Source: Tenebrio molitor | Lineage: Eukaryota > Arthropoda > Insecta > Coleoptera > Tenebrionidae | Length of the DNA stretch: 64,000 bases | Reading direction: 5' to 3' | Assembly (NCBI RefSeq): GCF_963966145.1 | Contig: NC_091049.1 | Coordinates: 11,408,001-11,472,000, forward strand | Part shown: piece by piece, positions 53,084-63,774 of the stretch | How positions within the stretch are numbered: position 1 is the stretch's first letter | Layout of the letters: each line of letters starts with the position of its first letter | Program-made: the position numbers and the translations under genes | The notes under the pieces: model-generated | Database searches by the model: none | What the model saw: only the letters and a program-made list of their open reading frames with translations | Told to the model about the DNA's origin: nothing

Positions 53084-53579
53084 CTAAATGAGTTTTATAG
53101 ATTTAACAGAGCCAGAGCCAAGTTGTATCTGTCCATAATAAATATGTTTTTTGCTCAACATAATTTGATTAATTTGGACTGATAAATAATCACATGTGTT
53201 GACAAAATCACTAGCTCCAACATTCACACCTAAAAAAAATTGTTGTCTTAAAAATTTGCAGTATCTTATAGCTGAAACAAACCTGCATATGGGTTTTTCA
53301 TTTGCAACCACAATTCCATCAGGTGAGAATGCTAACCATGGAAAACGTCTGCAAATAATTAGCCGTAAGGTACAGTTACAGGTACAAAGACATCCCCAAT
53401 TCACTACATTTTCGGCTAATGTAATTTCAGTTTCATGTGGTGGAGAAGACAAAGCACTTGTTTATAAACACAAACTTGTATTTATGCAGCACGAACCACC
53501 TTTAATACCACACAATATTATATGACCTGCTTTTAAAACCGCTTCTCTTTCTTTTAGGGGCCTATCTCGACCATTTATG
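53084..53579 (-). pseudogene. SWIM / YqaJ-type nuclease-like fragment
   Basis: Minus strand: RPLKEREAVLKAGHIILCGI KGG (a stretch that precedes SWIM fingers in a common insect family), then SSPPHETEITLAENVVNWGC LCTCNC, then RRFPWLAFSPDGIVVANEKP IC and, after a gap with shifted frames, SKKHIYYGQIQLG. PWLAxSPDGxV and YYGQIQ are hallmark segments of the YqaJ exonuclease fold. The SWIM Cys/His motif and the catalytic Lys/Glu of YqaJ (EIKCP) are lost. Such SWIM+YqaJ proteins recur in insects and look transposon-borne. It ends where the inverted repeat at 53580 starts. Confidence 0.6.
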
Positions 53580-53752
53580 TATTTTTTCTACAACCGTCAA
53601 AAAAACTCGACATTTATGCATCATTATCAAGTCGCGAAGTATGTCATTTTTTGATAGATCAAAAATAGTTGTCAAAAAGTTTCCTTGGATGTTGGATGGC
53701 TTACTATTTTTTTTCACCGGAAAAACAGTGAAAATTAGTATATTAAAGATCG

Positions 53753-53851
53753 TGTTTTATAAGGGTTGATTTGGCGCACGAGTCCCAGGTGTAGAAAACG
53801 ACCCGTAGGGAAGTTTTTTATTGGACGAGTGCGCCAATGCCCTTATAACGC
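53753..53851. repeat. Imperfect palindrome P11
   Basis: TTTTATAAGGGTTGATTTGG CGCACGAGTCC pairs with GGACGAGTGCGCCAATGCCC TTATAA. The flanks carry CGTGTTTTATAAGGG and CCCTTATAACGCGAG. Confidence 0.85.
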
Positions 53852-54474
53852 GAGTTTTTTTATGTTATTTTTTAGAATTTGCACCCTTGTTTTAATTTAT
53901 AAATTAAAAAATTAAACTTTCAAATTATAGGGAATTTTGTATTAATTGGTAATTCAAGGTAACGGATGCACAGGTATTAAAAAGTAAAGTTTGAACATGA
54001 ATATTGGAAGTTTTTTGGTGTAAATAACAATAATATAGTGAAATATTGATAAAAATTTTCTTAGAGATCTATTAAACTACGAGTGCTTTAAGAGATAGCC
54101 ATAAGCGACTCCAAATTGAATACATATAATAATAGACCTATTAGAGACGCAGATTCTAAAATAGTAGTTTATTTGACGAGTTTGTGTGTAAATTGGGCCT
54201 TTTTTGGCACGCGTGGGCCATTTTAAAACGCGAGTGAAACGAAACGAAAGCTCAAAAAACTGACTTTGCGTACGTAATATAAACAACTTTTTTTCTACAA
54301 TTGCACAGCTTTAAACAGCAAGTTTATTATTAAAAAATATTGAATTCATAAAAAAGGCAGCATTATTTTTTTAAGTTATCGTTGCACGGGTTTTTGTTCC
54401 CGTAGTTACTAATGTAAATAAAAATTGAAAATAAATCTGTCATCTGAATAAGTGTCGCTTTCCAAGTGTTTTCT

Positions 54475-54797
54475 ATAAATTCTGTGAAAATGAACGTTAG
54501 CAGACTCATGGAAGACTCCAGTGATTCTGAATATGATGTAGAAGCAGTAGCTAATGAAGCGATTGCGAATATTTTGCCGAAGAAGTCAAGACCGCAGTAT
54601 GTAAAAGCTTACAAGATTTCCGGGTTGGGTGTGACTCTAAAAAAATTAGTAACACAACAGAAAACGTTCTATTAGCATATTTAGAGGAAAAGTCGAAGAT
54701 TTTGGAGCCGTCAACATTGTGGTCCCTTTTTTTGATGTTAAAGGCAACTTTAAATATAAAAGAAAATATTGATGTTCACTCGAATCGGAAATTATAG
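54475..54797 (+). pseudogene. Tyrosine-recombinase-like (Crypton-type) N-terminal fragment
   Basis: Starts at 54490, MNVSRLMEDSSDSEYDVEAV ANEAIANILPKKSRPQYVKA YK; after a one-base shift it continues NTTENVLLAYLEEKSKILEP STLWSLFLMLKATLNIKENI DVHS and a stop. This is the N-terminal SAM-like domain (helices ending LxxYFEEKSKxxxPSTLWSxYSMLKxTL) of the same family as 47560 and 50384. The catalytic domain is absent; non-coding sequence follows. It lies within inverted-repeat unit 2 and has palindrome-like CACGCGTGGGCC sequence about 250 bp upstream. Confidence 0.6.
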
Positions 54798-54947
54798 CGG
54801 GAAGTAATTTTTCTGCTTGTAACTTTAATTTTCAAATATCAAAATAAAGTATGTTGACTTGTAATTGCCTGTTATAATTGTTTCAATAAAATTTTCTTCT
54901 TAGTTTGTTCTGAATTTTAGAAATCTCAGAAATTTTTCGCAGTGCGC

Positions 54948-55022
54948 AAAAAATTTTTTTTAACGGTGAAAAAAAATATTTTTTTTAACTGTGAAAAAAA
55001 CGCGTGTTTTGCGCACTAAAAT
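54948..55022. repeat. Imperfect palindrome P13
   Basis: AGTGCGCAAAAAATTTTTTT pairs with the region ending GTGTTTTGCGCACT; the middle repeats TTTTTTTTAACGGTGAAAAA and TTTTTTTTAACTGTGAAAAA head to tail. Confidence 0.7.
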
Positions 55023-55179
55023 TAATGCGTAAACACCCGTTTTTTGATCAATTGTAGAAAAAAAAAATTTTAACATCCAAGGAAAATTTTACAAAAATTC
55101 GTAACCAAGTGACCAGCGCAAGCGGGCAAGTTTCATTAGCAAAGGTTTAAAAAGCAGTTGTAGAAAAAATAGTGTTTGC

Positions 55180-55300
55180 ATTTCGTGCGCACAATGATTG
55201 TTTTGTTGGCGCATTCGAATGAGTTTGAAGTCTCGACCTGACGGTCTCGACCATTTTGCGCACTTAATACAAAAATAACTATTAAAATATCAAAAACTTT
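55180..55300. repeat. Dispersed repeat, copy 2 of 2
   Basis: GAGTTTGAAGTCTCGACCTG and ATTTTGCGCACTTAATACAA match 16331-16420. TGCGCACAATGATTGTTTTG and TTGGCGCAT upstream are inverted relative to part of that copy. Confidence 0.7.
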
Positions 55301-55306
55301 TACGTA

Positions 55307-55665
55307 CTATCGCGGCCAAAATACTTTGGTCGTCACTTTTTGACATTTCAAATGTAAATCAAGTATTAATGTCAATATACATGACAATTTCAAATTATTC
55401 TTGTCAAAAATATGGCACCTTCAGTTTTTGATAAATATAGAATCGTCTTACTTGCTTCTGAAGGTTGTCTAAACCGCGACCATGTTGATCTTTTGCTTTT
55501 GAACCCTGCCTCCGCAGCTGAGATTTACCCCACCACCCGTATGACACAGATAGATTAAAATAATTTTGACAGTAGTAAAAAATAAGGTTAAACATCCTAA
55601 AGTTTGCTTTACAATTGAATGCCATTTATGTCACATTGACGACCAAAGTATTTTGGTCGCGATAG
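55307..55665. mobile_element. 359-bp MITE, TA-flanked
   Basis: CTATCGCGGCCAAAATACTT TGGTCGTCA pairs with the right end, 29 bp with one mismatch. TA at 55305-55306 and 55666-55667. The inside has no coding resemblance. Confidence 0.92.
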
Positions 55666-58600
55666 TACATCCACTTTAGGCATCTTACCTAGGGTTGCCA
55701 GATTTTAAAAACAGACATATACGAGATGGCATGAAAAAATATATGAGATTTTAATAAAATATATGAGAAATTGCAAACTATAATAATAATTTTATTTCAA
55801 AAAGTTACAAAAACCTAGTAGGTAAATATTACCTATTCATATACCTAACCATATATGTATAACTTACAGTCATATACTTTTACTTTAAGTTTAAACATTA
55901 TACTTATCAGAACTGCGTGCTTCACTCAACATTTTTTGGTCTGTTGTTACATAATTAAAAAATTCCTTGCAGGAAAAATTGAAATTTAAAGTGATTAACA
56001 GTTCCGATTTAATTAAGTCCAAGCGGGATTTATTTCGTACATCCGTCCATTTGTTTGTCATAATACTGAACACCCGTTCTACATATGATGTTGTTGCTGG
56101 CACACTTAAAATATAAGACATTAGTTTAACAACATTGGGTAAATTTTCTGTCTTTTGAAGAATATGTAGCCATTTATCACCAGTTTTTAGGGAGAGAAAG
56201 CTGTTTTAAAGATATCCAATATTTGATTCAGAATCCTCGTTTCGTCAAATAAGCAATCCATATCTAATCCTAAATTGTGCGAAATTTTTTCAATAATTTT
56301 TACAAAATCATCAAATTGAACATTAGCTTTTAAATTAAGTTTTGAAACAAAATACAAAAACGTATCTTCACTACAATCAAACCATTTTTTAAAATATTTA
56401 ATTGAGGCTATCAGCACAGCAACAAAATTATTCTCAATTTGTTTAAATTTATATGGGTCTATATTTTTTAATTTTTGTGTTACTAGATATCCAAAATAAT
56501 GTTTTGTTTGCCGTTCTTCAAGCTTGACCAATAAAGTACTAACAACTTCATAAATATCAATTATTGTTATTTTATTGCCTTCTAAAATTAAAATTGCATC
56601 TTGGAATAATTTCAGTAAACTATTACAAAATAATAAATAGATTTCTGGTATTTCATTTTCAGGAGTATTTTCATATTCATTGTCTTTAATATACAACAAT
56701 GTTTTAATCTGTTTTGGACACTCATTGTCAGGTAAACTGCGGAAGTACGAAATTAAAGACAGCCAGGAATTTAATATTCTTTCAATACAAGGAAATAAAG
56801 TTAACCACCTGGTAGTAACATGATGTAGTAGTTCTCTATACTCCATTTCATTAAATTCAAAAAACCCTTTTAATGCTTCTCGACGCTTAGCTGACAAACT
56901 AAAGTGTCCATATAATTTGAGCACTAGGTTTTCTATATCATAGTCTAATTTATCTACTAAAAATTTTACTGTGTTATGAATAATATGGGCGTGACAATTG
57001 GCTTTCAACAGTCCTGGAATTTCTTCTTTCATTAAAACGAAAAGAGAATGATTTTGACCGAAATTTGCGTTGCAATTATCTGCACTAAGTGCAGACAAAT
57101 TTCTAAGAGATAATCTGTGGTCCGTTATAGTTTTCCGCAGCATTTTAAACATTCCTAATGCAGTTTCGTCTGGATTTTCTATAAAATCTAGTAATTTATT
57201 TACTGCACCGCCATCGTTTTTAAAATATTGCACTGCAATCACAAAATATTTTCTGTTTTTCACATTAGACGCATCCACTTGTACTATTGCGATCAAAAAA
57301 TTTTGGACACTAATGTCATCGTGCTGTCATACATTCTAAAACGACCCCTATGTATTAATAACCTCAATTTTGATTGTGTCAATTTTGAAAATGTGAATGT
57401 CAGATTTACCGAGAAAATATTCAAGAAGTTTTAAAAATCAGACAAATAGAACAGAACGAGGTTTTAATTAATAAAAAATATAAAATAAATACCCAAATGT
57501 ATTCGTATATTAAAAAAATTATATTTTAAACGGGTGTCATATTGACAACAATTTCATGTTTCATGTGACAGTTTCAATAAAGCATAATTTAGAGTAGTTT
57601 TTTTAATGTGACAGAAGTTTGATGTCCCAAATTTTATGATCGTAATAGTACTGCATAGGGTAAACTATTAGAAATCAAATCCCCTAAAACAATGTTCCTT
57701 GCTTGTGGTCCCATTACATTAACAACCAAAGCTTCAGCTTTAGTGCGTCCCAAGTACACTTTCTTAAAAGGTTCTGAGATGAAACACTTGAACAATTTTA
57801 TCCCACAATCCAAACTGTTGTAAGATAGATTATGGATGACATTGTGGTAAATTATTGCAAGCTCTATTGCGGCAATTTTATTCTTCTCCTCTATATTCTC
57901 CTGGTTACCACTACAGAATTTTGTAATCAAATTACTTTGTTTTGCTGCACAGACATTTTTGTTATGTTGTATCGTGTCTTGGTGCTGTTTCACCTATAAA
58001 CAAAAATTTTACTCTGATAATTTGTCTTTAATAGAAATTTAATCCAGGAATGTAGAATACATTAGCAATATAAATAGGTAAATGTAGGTAAATATATAGG
58101 TAGATGTAAAAAATTGTATTCTGTGAGTTTAGTTAAAATCGAAGGTTTATTTTAATAGACCAAAGCATTTAGAAGATTTTCGGCAGAGAATTCGCGCTTA
58201 TTTGTTCCATAATAAGCCCTGACATTATTGAGCGCAGTGTACAGTACACCTCTAGAAAATTGAGCTACCCTAAAACTTTATGGTTTTGACTGCAATTACC
58301 AAACAATAGGTGGCAGCTTTGGTCGGGGCTGGGTGGGCTCGTGGGTGTCAGCGAGTTTGACCACCATCCCTAATTTTTGTTAACCTGATGGTCGCTACCG
58401 AAGAGATTAAGATCTTCCAGGTAGCGATCGAAGGCCAAAGAGATGAAACCATTATTTTTTTTTGTCAGGTCGATAATATTTACCTTGATGGCACATTCCA
58501 ATATTGCAAAAATGTTTTTTTATGGTTACAAAAAATGGTCATTTGGTGCGATTCTGTTTTAAAATTTACCAATATTGCTATATAACAATCTTGTAGTTGC

Positions 58601-58978
58601 TATGATATGAAGCTGTTGATTGGTTGCATCTATGCAAAATCAATGTTGTTCAATAACAATATTGGTACATTTTGAAACAGAATCGCACTAATAATGTACC
58701 TTTCATTTTTTTGTTTGTTTGTTGCTAAACAAAACTGTTTTAAACTTAAGCGAGTGGTCACAAATTTTGAAGTTGCGATACACAAGGCAGTTGGTAATGT
58801 TTGGCCAAATGTTACTGTTATCGGTTGCAAGTTTCACTTTACGCAATGCTGGTTTAGAAAAATTTAGGCCTTAGGATTAATAAGTGAATGTCGAAATAGA
58901 GAATCAAAAATTAGTGAATTTTTAAGATTATTTTTTGGTCGTCAGTATTTGAAATCTTCGAATGTTAGCGATGTAAAA

Positions 58979-59240
58979 TCCTCGTCGAAAAATAGTCAAT
59001 TTTGACTTAAATTGTAAATCATTTTACAATAGGAGAGAAAATCGTCTTATAAGTACCATAAATAATTCCATAAATAAATAGGGGCTGTTACTTTACCTGA
59101 TGTTTGCTCTTCCTTGAGTCGGCACTGCACAACAAAGGGGCAATAAAGTTAGAGGGTATTATGGTAGTTATAAGACGGTTTGCTGTCCTATTGTAAAATG
59201 ATTTACAATTTAAGTCAAAATTGATTATTTCTAGACGAGG
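58979..59240. repeat. Inner inverted repeat (probable MITE)
   Basis: CCTCGTCGAAAAATAGTCAA and TTTTGACTTAAATTGTAAAT CATTTTACAATAGGA pair with TCCTATTGTAAAATGATTTA CAATTTAAGTCAAAA and CTAGACGAGG; arms of about 75 bp, spacer about 105 bp. Confidence 0.85.
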
Positions 59241-59949
59241 ACTTTACTTGTCTTTGAATTGTCTAATATGATTTAATAGGTTAGGTAGGGTGGTCAAACC
59301 CGTGTACGCCCCCGGGCTCGGGGCTTAGCAGGTAATAAATTTCGAAGAAATGTAAACAACAGACCATCTCGGCACCCTTGATCACCAAGTACTTTGTTAG
59401 TAATTGCAGTCAAAACCATAAAGTTTTAGGGTAGAGTTAAGCCGGCCTGAGATATGTCATTTGGTGGGGGTACACGAAGACGGAAAACAGTCGGACGAGT
59501 CCATCTTTCGTAAAATAGGGGTGTTCAACAGATTAAAAATCAGCTGATTTTTTCAGTGACCGGTGAATGAGTAAAAGTTTCCATTTAGCTGTTTTTTGAG
59601 TATTTTAAGTGATTTGTCCGCGCAGATTTCCCCCACCAAATGACATACACTATTGGACAAAAGTAGAGCAACAAAATTGTTGTTTCTATTGTAACTAAAA
59701 AATATTTTTAGAATTTGGAGATTTTTTAAATTAATTATAATGAATTACCACCTCTTAAGTTAAGTAATGCATCAGACAAAAATGGTACAATTTCTGCATA
59801 GTTTGGCTTCAAAAATGTTAATATTAAAAATTACTGAAAAAAATCATTGCGACAAAAGTAGAGCAACACTTCTATACAAGATGATTTTATTTAACTTATC
59901 GAAAACAACAATTAAAAAGAACATTAAAAAATAACAATTATCAATAGTA

Positions 59950-61240
59950 CTACTCTAATAATTAATGGAATATCCATTATTACTTATAATCGCTCTACAG
60001 CGCCGTGGCATTGAGGAAATCAAATTTTGAATGGTATTGTCTGAAAGATTTGCCCAAATTTCCTTAATTTTTTCAAGCAATGCCTGTGTATTAGGAAACC
60101 GAGTTGTGCGAATTCGACGTTCTACCTCGTCCCATAAGTTTTCGATCAGGTTGAGATCTGGAGACTGTGGTGGTCACTGCAAAATCTCAGCATTGTTATT
60201 GTGAAACCATTCCTGGACAAGTCGCGTCGTGTGTTTAGGGTCGTTATCATGTTGAAACACGAAACGCAAAGGCATTTCCCATTCTGCATATGGTAGCATT
60301 ACATTTTGCAGAATGTCCCGATAAACAAAATATCTATCAATGATTCTCTCAATACGGTGCAAGGGGCCTACTCCATTCCACGAAAAACAGCCCGATAAGA
60401 AAACACTCCCCCCTCCATGTTTAATTGTATTGTAATTTCAATTTGGTTGTAGGTCGTAAAATTTTATTGGATATTATGAGCGATTAACGGGCACAATGGT
60501 TGGGTTTGAAAAGGTTGGAAAGCGGCGCGTGCCGTTTGCCGTACAATGCAAATATACCAAATGTACAATACAACCCTGCTTAAAATATTACCTGCTAGTG
60601 GTAAACTAGGATTTATAAGCCCCGCAAGATCTTTAACTTAAAGTACCATAAAATTTTACGACCTACAACCAAATTGAAACTAGTATAGGTGTAGCGTACT
60701 TGAGATTGAATCTGGTATTCTGGTGTTAACTGGTCGTCTTACACGTTTCATTCCGTCAGAACTGTACATTTTATAGCGAGTTTCATCGCTAAATAAGACT
60801 TTTTTCCAATCGTGTATGGTCCAGTTAATATGCTCTCGTGCAAATGCAAGCCTAGCTAATCTGTTTCTTCTAGAAACAAGGGGCTTTTTCACTGGACGTC
60901 CACTAAACAATTTTGCTTGTATTAATCTTCGTTGAATTGTTCTTGGACTAACCAGAATTTCCGGAATTTCTGCAATAATCCGCGGTGCAGGTAATCATGG
61001 ATCATTTTGAGACATTCTTTTAATCCGTCTATCCATTAAAATAGTAGTTTTTCTGGGTCTTTCTGATTTTGGAATTTTGTCTAAGTGTCCTCATTCGTTG
61101 TAAGTAGACATTATTTTTGACACACTGTATTTCGGCAAAAGAAACTGTTTCGAAATAGCAGACTGTTTTTTTCTCTCTAGATGGGCATTTATTACCATCT
61201 GCTTTAATTCTTTATTGGAATATTTTAGTTCTTACTTCAA
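59950..61240 (-). pseudogene. Tc1-like transposase, broken
   Basis: Minus strand: ERPRKTTILMDRRIKRMSQN DP (linker of the paired-like domain), VSPRTIQRRLIQAKLFSGRP VKKP (second HTH), RLARLAFAREHINWTIHDWK KVLFSDETRYKM (first Asp). The MITE at 60436 then interrupts; beyond it YNTIKHGGGSVFLSGCFSWN GVGPLHRI, FVFQHDNDPKHTTRLVQEWF (second Asp), and SPDLNLIENLWDEVERRI (Glu). A TGA (complement at 60174-60176) replaces the Trp of the WPPQSPDLN motif. Catalytic residues are all present, but stops, shifts and the MITE kill the gene. Confidence 0.88.
60436..60679. mobile_element. 244-bp MITE with 31-bp perfect ends
   Basis: TTTCAATTTGGTTGTAGGTC GTAAAATTTTA is exactly inverted at the right end. It splits the Tc1 transposase gene. 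I could not settle the target duplication. Confidence 0.92.
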
Positions 61241-61799
61241 GGAAAGACTTTTATTTTACGAAAAATTTAAAGTGTTGCTTTATTTTTGTCGCATAAACGG
61301 TGTGCACTTTCGATAATAAAGTTTCTTAAATTGCTTTGTGTTAATATTATAAACGATTAGTTATCACAGGTGACAGCCGCCTACTTGGGATTTAAAAAGT
61401 AATTAGAATTTGTTTGTATTTCTGCCATTTAAATATAAAATATTGATTTTTTTCCTTTTCTTTTTTGAAGTTGCTTTACTTTTGTCCGATAGTGTATCTC
61501 AGGCCGGCTTAACTCTAGCTCAATTTTCTAGAGGTATACTGTACAAAGTGTTGGTGAATGCCAAATGGTTGACATGAAGCAATTTGAACATTTTATTGTT
61601 AACCTTAGATGTTTATTTGTTTTTTTCTTGAGGTCAATTAAAATTTTTACATTAAAAATTAAATTAAATTTTTGAAGTGTATTGATAACATAATTACATA
61701 ACATTTTTAATTTTTAATTTTTTGGAGTAAAATTTGTCATTTTATCAAAAAAAAAATCGTTATGTAAGGTATTAGGTACTAATCTTTTTCATTCATCGT

Positions 61800-62011
61800 T
61801 TAAGTGGTAGGAAGATCTATCAGAAAAAGAACAAAAAAGTAGGGGTTGTCATTAAAAAAAATATTGATGAAGTCATTATTAGGAGATGAAAAGCTGTCAA
61901 CATAAGTAAAGTACTAAACAATATGCACAAAATTGACCTCTTCGAGAATTTTACTCAGAAATTAATACTTTCAGTGTTATTGAATTTATTCCGAACTTTA
62001 CAAACGTACTG
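61800..62011. mobile_element. Mariner-type terminal fragment
   Basis: Read on the minus strand from 62011: CAGTACGTTTGTAAAGTTCG GAATAAATTCA, later GAGGTCAATTTTGTGC and AATGACTTCATCA and GATAGATCTTCCTACC, matching block by block the left end of the mariner shell at 35598-35816. Its partner end was not found. Confidence 0.6.
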
Positions 62012-62762
62012 TATGTATTACTTACAACTTACTTGATGTAAACCCTGTCCCTTTATAGAAAAATCTTTGTGACATATTTTGCAATGGGCATTTTCACTGA
62101 TTCTTGTTGAACGTGTTAACCATGGGTAACTGCTTTCCCATTCCTTATGATAATTACAAGAGTATCGTTTGGTTTTTTTATTTTTTGGTGGAGTCAAGGA
62201 TGGATCCTCGGGTCCATCGGGATCTTCCTGTTCCCTATTGTTATTGTTATTCTCCATGGTTTGTTTAACTTTTTCACACTATCATGCACGTGCAATGCAA
62301 CACTTTGGTACAAAGAAAACCACAAAGAAACTACCCGTAACCGTATGTGGGAGACCATGTGAGACTGTTTGAAGTTTGAACTTTGAATCTTTGAATGTAA
62401 TGTTATGATGCAATAATGCATAATATCAGATGCTAACGCGCATGCCTACGTTATGTACTAGCTACCAACCACTGAAACAGTCTCAACAACCCCAAAACAT
62501 AAAGATTCCGCCCAGGTTTAAAACTATAAATAATTACCTATATGAGTTATATGACACTTTTAGGAATTTTTGATATATTTATTTAAAATATATGAGAAAT
62601 TGATATTTCAATATGAGTTATGAGATTTTTAACAAATATATGAAACTCATATGAAATATATGAGGTCTGGCAACCCTAATCTTACCGGCAAATTAAATCC
62701 ACATACAAAATAATGAAATCAGCTGTTTTTTGTTTTTCATATTTCGTTTAAGGTTAAGGTAA

Positions 62763-62798
62763 CTAGATCAACACACTACGTATAGTGTGTTGATCTAG
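62763..62798. repeat. Perfect 36-bp hairpin palindrome
   Basis: CTAGATCAACACACTA-CGTA-TAGTGTGTTGATCTAG, 16-bp exact arms; looser pairing (AAGGTAA / TACCTT) extends it outward. Confidence 0.93.
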
Positions 62799-62799
62799 T

Positions 62800-63600
62800 A
62801 CCTTATTTAAGGTCACTTTAAAGCGCCCTCTCGCTGTTCCTGATTTTCTCCAATATTTTATGAACGCGTTCCTGGCGTTGAACAAAACTGCGGGTCATTT
62901 GTAGGACACATAACCTTTTTCAGTGGCCAATGCGCCAATGTTTTGTTGTGTCGGCGTCCGATGTCATGCACGTGTTTGTGGTTTAAAGAATAAATTCATG
63001 TGCAAGGAATGAGAAATCGTGTTTGGAGGCATCCATTAATGATTAAGAATAAATATGGTTTGTTCGGTGCTTTGGAATTTCGGTGGGAATCGCAAATAAC
63101 TTCCAAGCCAAGAGTGCGAGTGGCTGGGTGAGTACTAATCACCAGTGTTGTTCCTAGTCCTAGGGAATCTTATCTTGTATCCACGATGCTTGTATCTACT
63201 ATTGGGAGCATAAAAAGTGGGAAATCAAATTTCTGTCAGTTTTGAAAAATCCGATGTAGTTCAAGCTTTATTATCATTTTTTTCTGACACTATTCTAGCT
63301 GACAGTTTACAAACGTATTTTATATTCCTATTTTCCTTTTCCAAATGCCCTCTTCTTTTGATAAAGGTAGATTTTGATTGAGACTTTGCATTAAATAAAT
63401 ATTCACTATGTGCAAACGTGCTTACTTGCAATCATTCCCTACAACCTACAGTACTTAATGACAACGTCAATCAATTCAAAGTAGGGTTAGAATCAGATAA
63501 GGGTTATTTCACATTAAAAGTCAAGACAATGACATTGATGTCCCACTTTTTCGGCCCGCAATACTACATGTGGACTCTCCACATTACACTATTACGGATC
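62800..63600. other. No gene recognised
   Basis: At 63010 the plus strand reads MRNRVWRHPLMIKNKYGLFG, which faintly recalls Harbinger N-termini, but it ends soon. The rest is AT-rich with no features. Confidence 0.3.
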
Positions 63601-63604
63601 ATCA

Positions 63605-63725
63605 TTTTGACTTTTTTGTGTTTTATGTTCTGTGCAATTTTAAGGAATTTCCTCACGATATGACATGAGTATAATAATATACATTTTTGAATTTCAACTA
63701 CCAGTGTGTTCTCTAAGTTCAAAAT
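63605..63725 (+). repeat. Dispersed repeat, copy 2 of 2
   Basis: Matches 40969-41095 (see there), same orientation. Upstream both copies also share ACACTATTACGGAT. Confidence 0.85.
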
Positions 63726-63774
63726 TTTAAGTACGTAAAATAAAATCTCATCAATTAGGTATAATAGTACCTAC

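Larger units (their letters stand above)
53580..55171. repeat. Inverted-repeat unit 2 around a tyrosine-recombinase-like fragment
   Basis: TATTTTTTCTACAACCG (53580) is inverted as CAGTTGTAGAAAAAATA (55155-55171). The left end goes on GTCAAAAAAACTCGACATTT, comparable to GTCAAGTCTGAAAATGACAT of unit 1. Inside lie palindromes and the recombinase-like piece. Confidence 0.55.
59648..61494 (-). mobile_element. Tc1-like element
   Basis: CACTATTGGACAAAAGTAGA and its inverted right end CACTATCGGACAAAAGTAAA, flanked by TA (59646-59647, 61495-61496). 1847 bp, of which 244 bp are an inserted MITE. Confidence 0.93.
59434..61515. mobile_element. MITE with 45-bp ends, split by a Tc1
   Basis: GAGTTAAGCCGGCCTGAGAT ATGTCATTTGGTGGGGG at the left is matched by the right end, where CCCCCACCAAATGACATA and TCTCAGGCCGGCTTAACTC are separated by the Tc1. 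TA flanks (59432-59433, 61516-61517). About 235 bp without the Tc1. Confidence 0.88.
58242..61541. mobile_element. TA-flanked element with about 60-bp ends, hosting others
   Basis: Left end CAGTACACCTCTAGAAAATT GAGC; right end, reverse-complemented, CAGTATACCTCTAGAAAATT GAGC. Both go on CCCTAAAACTTTATGGTTTT GACTGCAATTAC, the right one after a break caused by the insertion at 59434-61515. TA flanks (58240-58241, 61542-61543). Without the insertion it is about 1.2 kb. 58302-58978 holds no recognisable gene. Confidence 0.85.
55891..62257 (-). pseudogene. hAT H transposase, nearly full set of domains
   Basis: Parts on the minus strand: 62257-62018, an acidic start and BED-type finger (YPWLTRSTRISENAHCKICH KDFSIKGQGLHQVSCK); 57993-57634, KQSNLITKFCSG and a helical linker to NVMGPQARNIVLGDLI; 57296-56187, a 369-residue frame with MIAIVQVDASNVKNRKYFVI, LSALSADNCNANFG (an Asp of the core), LLKANCHAHIIHNTVKFLVD and HHVTTRWLTLFPCIERILNS; 56121-55891, LSVPATTSYVERVFSIMTNK WTDVRNKSRLDLIKSELLIT, the hAT dimerisation domain. 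One frameshift near 56190 separates the last two. Sequence between 57300 and 57630 is not readable, and the first catalytic Asp region is missing there. It is therefore probably inactive. Confidence 0.85.
55690..62678 (-). mobile_element. hAT element H, 8-bp target duplication
   Basis: Ends TAGGGTTGCCAGA and TCTGGCAACCCTA, flanked by a perfect ATCTTACC duplication (55682-55689, 62679-62686). Both subterminal regions hold repeated ATATATGAGA words. The gene reads on the minus strand. A five-deep nest of other elements (58242-61541) and a mariner end lie in the probable first intron, which explains the 7 kb length. Confidence 0.95.
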
